Shown one piece after another: positions 1 to 7,559 of a stretch of 64,000 bases of DNA (within the stretch, counting starts at the first letter, position 1; every line of letters starts with the position of its first letter). This DNA is from Ruminococcus_G sp050944435 (lineage in GTDB: Bacteria; Bacillota; Clostridia; Lachnospirales; Lachnospiraceae): contig JBMNRB010000008.1 in assembly GCA_050944435.1 (NCBI GenBank), positions 1 to 64,000 of the forward strand, given 5' to 3'. The translations under genes and the position numbers were made by a program. The notes beneath the pieces were generated by a model, which had not been told where the DNA came from, made no database searches, and saw only the letters and a list, made by a program, of their open reading frames with translations.

Positions 1-2
1 AG

Positions 3-436
3 GTCTTTGACCTGTTTCCGAGAACGTACAAGGGTAAAAATCGGTGTGTTTTATGGAAAAAACACGCTTTGATAAATTCCCGCGAACGACCGCTAAAATC
101 TGACATCAATCTGGAGCAATCGAGCCATGTGGAGACGGTAGTTCTTTTGTCCAAACTTAATGCCAAGCAGCATATAGAGGTGGAGTTGAATCTGGGCTGG
201 ATTTGACTGCGGCGGAGAGCAAGGCTACCTATGACGAGATCAAAACGTATGTGCTGGAGAAGTATGGCTTGAAAGTGTCCAGCCTGTATATCTCCCAGGT
301 CAAACGGAAGTGCGGGCTGGATGTGGGACAGAACTATAACCTTTCAAAGAAGGAAGATACAAAAGTGCCGCAGTGTCCGCCGGAAAAGGAAGCGGCGATT
401 ATGGATGCACTGAAGCATTTTCAAATGCTTGAATAG
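3..436 (+). pseudogene. Remnant of a 23S rRNA (uracil-5-)-methyltransferase-like gene, C-terminal part
   Basis: This is the 3' end of a gene that begins outside the window. Frame 3 reads FDLFPRT and then, after about 33 unrelated codons, HVETVVLLSKLNAKQHIEVE before a stop near 200. The reading continues in another frame from about 203 (TAAESKATYDEIKTYVLEKYG to the stop at 436). I recognise the last part as the tail carried by RumA/RlmD-like methyltransferases and other methylases of Clostridia mobile elements. At the break, the sequence looks like a four-base loss relative to the usual ELNLDELDLTAAES reading. The open insert after FDLFPRT is also unusual. The gene is therefore probably dead. 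Its presence marks the left flank as mobile DNA. The family call is moderately sure; the claim of decay is surer. Confidence 0.6.
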
Positions 437-448
437 GGACCACTTCTT

Positions 449-489
449 AATTAAAGACCAACTGCTATGATGGCGGTCGGTCTTTAATT
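449..489 (+). terminator. Stem-loop after the methyltransferase remnant
   Basis: AATTAAAGACC (449-459) pairs perfectly with GGTCTTTAATT (479-489) around a 19-base loop. It sits 12 bases after the remnant's stop. There is no clean U run, so this is a likely transcript end or boundary hairpin rather than a textbook terminator. Confidence 0.45.
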
Positions 490-550
490 CAAGCCGGTAT
501 TACTAGTGAAATGGTATGATTTTAGAATTGTTTGCGATTGATTCCCTTTG

Positions 551-579
551 TTGACGGTCGCGCTTATCTAGGGTACAAT
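551..579 (+). promoter_or_regulatory. Sigma-A type promoter for hsdM
   Basis: TTGACG (551-556) and TACAAT (574-579) are separated by exactly 17 bases, about 40 bases before the hsdM start. The promoter looks intact although the genes downstream are broken. Confidence 0.6.
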
Positions 580-621
580 TATACTGGATTGTTATAATAA
601 GTTGAAATGAGGTATTAAACT

Positions 622-2028
622 ATGGCTAAGGCCACTAAAAAAGATAAAGAGGTAACTTTGGAAACAGTTCTATGGAACTGCCGCGTGGCCTTGCGTGGTG
701 TTGGCAGTACGGAAAAGAATCGAGATGCCGTCATTGGTCTGGCATTCCTGAAGTTTGCCGGAGATAAATTTGAAAAGCGCCGTGCAGAAATCAAAGAACA
801 GTACGGTGATATTCCCGTGTTTTTGGAGAAGCATTCATTTTACAATGCGGTGAACGTGTTCTATTTAAAGGAGACTGCACGTTGGTCTTACATCGTCAAA
901 AATGCGGGATCAAATGAAATTGCTGTGATCCTGGATCAGGCGATGTCTGATATTGAGGCAGATAATCCTTCGCTGAAAGGCGCTCTCGCACAGAATCTTT
1001 ATGCCACTCTGGGCGCACCTAAGGAGAAAATCAAGGCACTGATCGATGAAGTAAATAAAATCTCCGAATCTCGCTTTCATGAAGAAGACTTGATTGGCCG
1101 CGTATATGAGTATTTTCTGCAGGTGTATGCGGCAAGTGGAACCAAAGAAGATGGCGAGTTTTATACACCGGCCTGCGTGGTGAAGCTGATTGCAGAAATG
1201 ATTAAACCGTTCAGCGGGACGGTTTATGATCCCTGCTGTGGTTCTGGAGGCATGTTCGTGCAATCGCATAAATTTGTGGAACGTCATCAGGGCAACAGAG
1301 CAAATATTTCTGTCATTGGTCAGGAGAGCAACCCGGATACATGGCGACTCTGCAAAATGAACCTGGCTATTCGCGGTATCTCTCATAACCTGGGAGAAAA
1401 GAACGATTCGACGTTTACAAATGACCTTCACAAAGATCGAAAGTTCGATTACATCATGGCAAACCCGCCTTTTAACCTCAAAGGCTGGCGTGGCGAAGAC
1501 GAGCTGACGGATGATCCGCGTTGGCATGGCTACACAGTTCCCCGCACTTCCAATGCCAACTATGCCTGGATTCTTCACATGATTTCCAAGCTGGATGTAA
1601 ACCACGGTATTGCAGGTTTCCTGCTGGCTAACGGAGCATTAAACGATCCCGATGAATATGAGAACCGGAAACGACTGCTTCAGAATGATAAAGTGGAAGC
1701 AATTATCGTTCTTCCGCGCGATATGTTCTATTCCACCGATATTTCCGTAACCCTCTGGATTGTAAACATGAACAAAAAGGCTGGAACCGTGAACGGCAGA
1801 CAGGTTCGTGACCGCAGCGGTGAAGTGCTCTTTATGGATTTACGCCGGTGGGACGGCAACGTTGAGGAAATTGTCATCGACAAGGGCAAGAAAAAGAAGA
1901 AGACGGTTCTGACCGATGAGCAAATTGCAGAAGTTAAGCGCGTCTACTCCAGAAGTGGAAGCTACGATAGCCACTGTAAAGGAACCCGGAACGTCGGAAC
2001 TTCTGAAAGAAGCAATTTTTCTTCATAA
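622..2028 (+). pseudogene. hsdM: Type I restriction-modification methyltransferase subunit HsdM, C-terminus lost
   Basis: N6-adenine DNA methyltransferase subunit of a type I system. It would methylate DNA as part of a complex with HsdS and HsdR. The N-terminal helical HsdM domain (about residues 10-150) is followed by the SAM-binding motif DPCCGSGG (203-210) and the catalytic NPPF (281-284). Homology runs to TDEQIAEVKRVY at about residue 442. The last 26 codons are out of frame and belong to a different gene, because the sequence switches near 1945 into the tail of an unrelated protein. A normal HsdM continues for tens of residues, and hsdS should follow; both are missing. The catalytic core is intact, but without the C-terminal helices and a partner specificity subunit it is probably inactive. 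Confidence 0.85.
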
Positions 2029-2341
2029 GAGTCCCTATCCGACAGATATACGAGATGCTACAGAGAAGATCTGGGATGCGTTTGAGCGACTCAAAACCTA
2101 TTATACGACACTGAACAAGCGGGATTCAGCAACCAAAATCGTGAATGATATGTCAGGAGGACAAGACGACTATATAACGCTATTCGATACGGAATTTAAT
2201 GCCTTAACCAAAATTGGCAATAACTTTAGGATTCGGCACCACGAAACAGACAAGATTGAAATTACTGATATTCGTTATTACGACTACTTCTTTAATCGTT
2301 GCCTATCTTTAATTGCTCTGGCAATCCAATATCTGCAGTAA
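1943..2341 (+). pseudogene. C-terminal fragment of an unrecognised, possibly abortive-infection-like protein
   Basis: From about 1943, in the frame one base ahead of hsdM, the sequence encodes STPEVEATIATVKEPGTSEL and continues to a stop at 2341. About 130 residues survive, with no start of their own. The tail (GNNFRIRHHETDKIEITD, then a hydrophobic CLSLIALAIQYLQ) resembles the C-terminal region of uncharacterised proteins often found inside type I restriction loci; I cannot name the family with certainty. The 5' part was removed by the same deletion that cut hsdM, leaving the two ends fused near 1945. It lies where hsdS or a defence cargo gene would be expected. Confidence 0.6.
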
Positions 2342-2354
2342 GGGAGGTTATCAC

Positions 2355-4438
2355 GTGGACTATGAATTTGTAAAAGGACAATTTACGGAAGCACAGCTGG
2401 AGGCAGCTATCATTGAGATATTCCAGCAGCAAGACTATATCTATGTCCACGGAGAGAAAATCCACCGGCAGTATGAAGAAATTCTGCTGGAAGATGACTT
2501 GCGCTCCTTCTTACAGGAGAGGTATGCCCATGAAGGCCTGAGCGAAACCGAAACACAGAAGATCATCAATCAGTTGACTCTCATCCCGGCATCTCCGCTT
2601 TATGAGGGAAACCGTGCTGCTTTCTGGCTGGTTAATGAAGGCTTTGATCTGCAGAGGGATGATCTGAGCAAAGTGGCGCTTCATATTGATTACATTGATT
2701 TCGACCACCCGGAGAATAACATTTTCAAAGTGGTGAATCAGTACTCCGTACAGGGCGAGCGTCTGCGCAGACCGGACTTGCTCGTGTTTATTAACGGTAT
2801 CCCGGTTGCCATTTTTGAGTTTAAGTCAGCAATCAATGAGGACGCGAATACCCATGATGCTTGGGAACAGATTACTATTCGCTATACTCGGGATATTCCA
2901 AAACTGATGAAGTATTGCTTCCTATCGGTCATTAGCGATGGAGCCAACACAAAAATGGGCAGCATCTTTACGCCCTACTCATACTATTATGCCTGGAATA
3001 AAGCCAATGAACAAGATAAAGTTTCAAACGGTGTAAGCTCGCTATTTACGATGATTGAAGGTGCTTTTGCAAAAGAGCGCCTCCTTCGTGTGCTGTGCGA
3101 TTTTGTGTTTTATCCAGACGATAGCAAGAAAAGCGAGGCTATTGTTTGCCGTTATCCCCAGTTTTTCGGAGCCAACAAAATGCTGGAAAATATTAAGCGG
3201 CATCTCCGGCCAAAAGGAGATGGTAAAGGTGGCACGTATTTTGGTGCAACGGGATGCGGCAAAACTTATACTATGCTATTTCTGTCGCGGATGATTGCCT
3301 TACGCGATCCTGATGCCTTTAACAATCCGACGATTGTAATAATCGTTGACCGTGAAGATTTGGATACGCAGACAGCGGAACTATTTGCAACAGCGAAAAA
3401 GTACCTCCACGAAGATGATGTGAGGAGTATTGAATCTCGTGCAGACCTTGCTGAGACATTGAAGGATAGACCTAGCGGTGGAGTCTATATAACCTCTATT
3501 CAAAAGTTTTGTGAGAAGATTGGCCTTTTGTCTGCTCGGAGCAACATCATCTGTATCTCCGATGAAGCTCACCGTACTCAAACTGGTGTTGGTTCGAAGC
3601 TGAAAAAGACAGAGAAGGGCGTATTTACTACGTATGGTTTTGCAAAATATTTGCGAGATAGCTTTCCAAATGCTACATATTGTGGCTTTACCGGAACACC
3701 AATTGATGAGACAATATCCGATCTATCATTTACAAGCAAACCAAAGGGAATGCCCCTGACGCCGAAGCGATGAACCAAGTTGTAGAAAATATGGTTCGCG
3801 AGGCTATTGCCTGTACTGGAATTGAAAATGTTGTAGATGAACACAAGTCGGTTGACCTGTTCAGCGATGAGTTTATTGAACAACTGAATACGGTAAAGCT
3901 TCCAATCACAAAATTCAATGCACTCTTGAAATTGCTCCGTAAAGCTATTAGCGCTTATGGGCGCACTAATAAAGTGAAAGCTATGGAGTTTGATGAGCGT
4001 CTCCGCAAAGTAGTTGATGATTATAACAGCAGAGATAAGTTGGTATTTACCAACGAGGTGGTTTCTGATTTTGTAAATGATCTGTCCGACCAACTGCTAC
4101 AAATTTTAAGGGACCTGCAAGAAGATCAGTCCTCTTTTCAAAAGATGGGAATTAGTTTTGAAGAGAAGGCTTTTTATGACATTCTTGTCAAAGTGCGAGA
4201 TGACCACGGTTTTCCGTATGCCGATGAAAAATGTGTGGTATTGGCTAAGAAAATCAAGGAACTTGTTGATGATAAAGCTCAATTTGCTGATTGGTCTACC
4301 AGAGATGATATTAAAAATCAACTCAATATGGAATTGACCGTCTTGCTATATCAGAACGGGTATCCCCCTGAGTGGGACGAAGAGGTTTTTGAAAAAGTAA
4401 TGGAGCAAGCTGAGAATTTCAAGAAATATGCTGATTGA
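2355..4438 (+). pseudogene. hsdR: Type I restriction endonuclease subunit HsdR with an internal deletion
   Basis: Motor and nuclease subunit of a type I system. The GTG at 2355 is the likely start (AGGGAGG at 2341-2347, 7-base spacing). The first part carries the nuclease motif RRPDLLVF...AIFEFKSA (near residues 150-170), Walker A GATGCGKT (near 300), DEAH, and the helicase motif GFTGTP (near 447). Just after PIDETI the frame is lost and the first part stops at 3773. The C-terminal part resumes in another frame at about 3722 (IIYKQTKGNAPDAEAMNQVV) and runs to 4438. About 450 plus 235 residues remain, against roughly 1000 for the family, so some 300 residues of the helicase core are gone. It cannot encode a working translocase. 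Confidence 0.85.
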
Positions 4439-4538
4439 TACAGTGTTTTTTCAACTACATTTTTCGAAATATCTGATAGGCTGTGATGTAGCCTGCTGTC
4501 AAAGGAAATTGCTTACTTTTTACTCAGGGTCATCCAAT

Positions 4539-4632
4539 AGGGGCGAGCAGCATCCCTGTTGGCAAGGGGATTTCAAAGGGGAGCAGCGTTTCCCTTTGTC
4601 TGGGGTGTTCAGAGGGGATAGAGTTCCCCTTT
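4539..4632 (+). repeat. Three tandem hairpin units with a 36-base period
   Basis: Three similar units begin at about 4539, 4575 and 4611. Each has an AGGGG-type arm, a short loop (GAGCAGC in the first two) and a TCCCT/TTCCCTTT arm, followed by a TTGGC or CTGG-like tail. AAAGGGGA (4575-4582) pairs with TTTCCCTTT (4589-4597), and AGAGGGGA (4611-4618) with TTCCCCTTT (4624-4632). They fill the gap between hsdR and the insertion sequence. Function unknown. Arrays like this could be a recombination or boundary signal of a mobile element. Confidence 0.55.
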
Positions 4633-4682
4633 GACTGGAAGAATCCAAAGAAACCGGCGGTTTTGAATATTACGGTGTGGCG

Positions 4683-4706
4683 GGGTTCTTCCGCATATTT
4701 TGGTAT
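4683..4706 (+). repeat. Left inverted repeat of the ISL3 element
   Basis: Begins GGGTTCTTCCGC and ends TTTTGGTAT. It is a perfect match to the reverse complement of 6433-6456. Confidence 0.9.
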
Positions 4707-4775
4707 AAAGGTATGGATTCTGGACCTCATAACTGATAAAATTAATATAATTAAAATGAAAGAAGGAATCTTGAA

Positions 4776-5636
4776 ATGCCTGCAAATTCTTCCCTTGATT
4801 TACAACGATTTTATCCAGAGGAGCTTGAAATCGTTTCAATTGAAGAAGATTCTGATGAAATAAAACTACATATGCTCTCCAGATCAAAATCTTTTTGCTG
4901 TCCTGGATGTGGTGAAGAACTGCGTAAGCTGCATGCCACCCATCACCGGACGGTTCAGGATCTTCCAATTCTCGGAAAACGTGTTTTTCTGGATATACGA
5001 GTGCATGATTTTCAATGCCAAAATGCTGACTGTGGAATTGGTGCATTTTCCGAAACATTTCATGGTTTCTTAAATCATTACAGCCGAATGACAGAGCGGC
5101 TTATAGATTTTGTCACAATACTTGCTCTCGAAACCAGTGGTGAAGCAAGCGCCCGTATTATGCAGGCGATGAATGTTAAAATAAGTGGCGACACGGTAAT
5201 CCGCATGCTTTTGAAAAAATATCGGACGCAATCCCATATACCATGTGGAAGTCATGTTGGCGTAGATGATTTTGCTTTTAAAAAACGACATACTTATGGA
5301 ACGATTATTGTTGATGAGGATTCCCATATACCGGTTGCCGTTCTGGAAGGGCGAGACGGATCCGCCTTAAAAGCATGGCTGACTAAGAATAAACAGGTAA
5401 CAACCGTAACCCGTGACCGCGCGTCCGCATACGCAAAAGCTGTGGAGGAAATCCTGCCGGATTGTATGCAGATCGCAGACAGGTTCCACCTGCATCAAAA
5501 TCTTCTGGAGGCAGTAAAGAGCGTAATAAATTCAACAGTGCCAGTGGATATAAAAATTCCCAAAGAAACTGCTTCCTCTTATACAGAGGCAGCAGTTTCG
5601 GAGCCTCACGTGGAGAGCGGTAAAAAAAATGCCTGA
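4776..5636 (+). CDS. ISL3-family transposase, N-terminal reading frame
   Basis: N-terminal half of a DDE transposase, 286 codons. It has a zinc-binding cluster (CPGCGEELRK near 45 and a CQNADCG pair near 86), the helix-turn-helix region, the first catalytic Asp in VGVDDFAFKKRHTYG (near 164) and a further conserved segment VTRDRASAYAKAV then DRFHLHQN. The frame ends just past a run of eight A's at 5621-5628. The rest of the enzyme lies one base further on. With seven A's the two frames would join into one protein of about 550 residues, the usual length for the family. Either the copy is inactivated by an extra A, or full-length product depends on slippage at the A run. Confidence 0.85.
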   Translation: MPANSSLDLQRFYPEELEIVSIEEDSDEIKLHMLSRSKSFCCPGCGEELRKLHATHHRTVQDLPILGKRVFLDIRVHDFQCQNADCGIGAFSETFHGFLNHYSRMTERLIDFVTILALETSGEASARIMQAMNVKISGDTVIRMLLKKYRTQSHIPCGSHVGVDDFAFKKRHTYGTIIVDEDSHIPVAVLEGRDGSALKAWLTKNKQVTTVTRDRASAYAKAVEEILPDCMQIADRFHLHQNLLEAVKSVINSTVPVDIKIPKETASSYTEAAVSEPHVESGKKNA

Positions 5637-6432
5637 GGCTGTGGATAATTCAATAGAATATAATCCTAAAAGTGTACAATTATATAACAGCATTCGAGAA
5701 TACGCCGCTGCCGGATACAGTAAAAGAGAAATCGCTAAACTATTGCATTGCGGACGCAATACAGTTACTAAGTATCTTAATGGCGATTATGAATCCCTAT
5801 GCAAAAGAGATTACAGGAGCGGTATGGAGCAATTTTATGATGATATCGTAAAAGAGCTGAACGTAGGCGTGAGCAGAAAAGATGTCTATTGCCATCTGCT
5901 CAAAAAGGGTTATACAGGTAAGCATTCAGCTGCCTATGATTATATGAATAAAATCATAAAGCGGGAGCATATTGATATAGCTGTTTATAAAAGTTCTTCC
6001 GCAGAGGCTATTCGAAAACGGAAAAAACTGCAGCAATATGACCATATTTCACGAACAGGTATCTTCCGTTTTCTTTGGATGAACGCTGACCTGAGCAAGA
6101 CACATTGTTCCTATATTATGGAGCATTATCCTAAAATCCGCCAGTTAGATATATGTATTCGGGAATTCCGAAATATATACGATCAGAAAAATATGGTTCT
6201 GCTTCATTTATTCATTGAAAAGTACAAACTATCAGAAATACCGGAATTATCCCGTTTTGCTGTTGGGCTTGAAAAAGATATGGAAGCAGTCGAAAATTCA
6301 GTTGTAAGCCCTTTGTCTAATGGATTTGTTGAAGGGACAAATAATAAATTGAAAATGATAAAGCGTACGATGTATGGTCGATGCAGCCGGCAGTTATTAG
6401 AAGCAAAACTCATGTATCGTCCTAATAGATAA
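5629..6432 (+). CDS. ISL3-family transposase, C-terminal reading frame
   Basis: C-terminal half of the same transposase, 267 codons from an ATG inside the A-run region. An inserted helical region with a second helix-turn-helix-like segment (YSKREIAKLLHCGRNTVTKY, near residues 27-46) is followed by the region with the last catalytic Glu, SNGFVEGTNNKLKMIKR (near 235). The stop lies directly in the right inverted repeat. The catalytic triad is split between the two frames, so neither half should work alone. See the N-terminal entry for the frame break. Confidence 0.82.
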   Translation: MPEAVDNSIEYNPKSVQLYNSIREYAAAGYSKREIAKLLHCGRNTVTKYLNGDYESLCKRDYRSGMEQFYDDIVKELNVGVSRKDVYCHLLKKGYTGKHSAAYDYMNKIIKREHIDIAVYKSSSAEAIRKRKKLQQYDHISRTGIFRFLWMNADLSKTHCSYIMEHYPKIRQLDICIREFRNIYDQKNMVLLHLFIEKYKLSEIPELSRFAVGLEKDMEAVENSVVSPLSNGFVEGTNNKLKMIKRTMYGRCSRQLLEAKLMYRPNR

Positions 6433-6456
6433 ATACCAAAATATGCGGAAGAACCC
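6433..6456 (-). repeat. Right inverted repeat of the ISL3 element
   Basis: Starts one base after the transposase stop. Its reverse complement equals 4683-4706. Confidence 0.9.
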
Positions 6457-6541
6457 TGAAGCCGCGGAATACTCATTTGGGCAGGAAAAATTCGTAATGA
6501 GAGCAGAAATGAATATAAAGTAGATAAAGAGGTGAGTATGA

Positions 6542-7525
6542 ATGCAACAATCGAATTTGTTAATGTATACTACAGAAGATGGTTTAACAAAGATTGAGGC
6601 GACATTTGTAAATGATACGGTATGGCTTTCGATAGAGCAAATGGCTGAATTATTTCAAAGAGACAGAAGCGTTATTGGAAAGCATATACGTAATATTTTT
6701 AAAGAGGGAGAATTGAAAAAGGAATCAGTATGGGCAAAATTTGCCCATACTGCCGATGATGGAAAAACCTATCAGGTGGATTACTATAATTTGGACGTGA
6801 TTATATCTGTAGGGTATAGAGTGAAATCTTTGCGTGGTACCCAGTTTAGAATATGGGCAACGAATATTTTGAAAGAATATATGCAAAAAGGTTTTGCTTT
6901 AGATGACGATCGGTTGAAACGTTTAGGCGGCGGGAACTATTTTGATGAGTTGTTAGCACGCATTCGTGATATTCGTTCTTCGGAAAAGATCTTTTGGAGA
7001 AAAGTATTGGAAATTTATGCAACTAGTATTGACTATGATCCAAGAGCAGAAAGTTCAATTCTTTTCTTTAAACAGGTACAGAATAAAATGCATTGGGCAG
7101 CACATAAGCATACAGCTGCAGAAGTGATATATCAAAGAGCTAATGCTGAGAAAGAACATATGGGATTAACTTCCTGGCGGGGAAAATTCATAAAAAGAGC
7201 AGATGTGGAAGTCGCAAAAAATTATTTGAATAAAGACGAACTGGATGCATTAAATAAAATTGTTACCGCTTATTTGGATATTGCGGAGGTACATGCATTA
7301 AACCATGAGCCTATGTATATGAAAGACTGGCTGGAAACCATAGATGATTATTTGAAAATGACAAGAAGAGATATACTTAAGACAAAAGGAACGGTTACAC
7401 ATAAACAAGCATTAGAAAAGGCACATAGTGAATATGAAAAATATAAGAAAAAAGAAGAAAATAGAATCTCCGTAGTAGAACAACATTTTATTGAGAGTAT
7501 TAGTAAATTAGAAAAGTTAAAATAA
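6542..7525 (+). CDS. rhuM: RhuM family protein
   Basis: 327 residues, whole-length match in my judgement to the RhuM family (virulence protein RhuM of Salmonella pathogenicity island 3, COG3943). The N-terminal region (about 20-120) has the DNA-binding-like segment WLSIEQMAELFQRDRSVIGKHI, followed by YNLDVIISVGYRVKS and FRIWATNILKEYMQKGFALDD. The C-terminal part is helical, with SIDYDPRAESSILFFKQVQNK and a Lys-rich tail. The biochemical role is unknown. Homologues often sit inside type I restriction loci, which matches the position next to hsdM/hsdR remnants. The ATG at 6542 follows GAGGTGAG. The gene ends 34 bases before the SIR2 gene, and both are AT-rich, so they probably arrived together. 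Confidence 0.85.
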   Translation: MQQSNLLMYTTEDGLTKIEATFVNDTVWLSIEQMAELFQRDRSVIGKHIRNIFKEGELKKESVWAKFAHTADDGKTYQVDYYNLDVIISVGYRVKSLRGTQFRIWATNILKEYMQKGFALDDDRLKRLGGGNYFDELLARIRDIRSSEKIFWRKVLEIYATSIDYDPRAESSILFFKQVQNKMHWAAHKHTAAEVIYQRANAEKEHMGLTSWRGKFIKRADVEVAKNYLNKDELDALNKIVTAYLDIAEVHALNHEPMYMKDWLETIDDYLKMTRRDILKTKGTVTHKQALEKAHSEYEKYKKKEENRISVVEQHFIESISKLEKLK

Positions 7526-7559
7526 AAAGGTTAGTTTATCAGTGGTAAAGGAGAAGATT

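Larger units (their letters stand above)
4683..6456 (+). mobile_element. ISL3-family insertion sequence
   Basis: About 1.77 kb, bounded by perfect 24-bp inverted repeats (4683-4706 and 6433-6456) that begin GGGTTCTTCCGC. The interior is filled by a transposase reading frame split in two. No 8-bp target duplication is visible: the left flank ends GTGTGGCG and the right flank starts TGAAGCCG. This suggests that the element was rearranged after insertion, or that the flanks have recombined or been deleted. Confidence 0.88.

Noticed and set aside
4539..4632. Possible small CRISPR array
   Set aside because: Only three units, the repeats are not identical, there are no distinct spacers of uniform length and no cas genes.
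5600..5650. Programmed -1 frameshift in the transposase
   Set aside because: The downstream frame is reached by +1, not -1, so the A run does not fit the usual -1 slippery design. An extra A or transcriptional slippage fits better.
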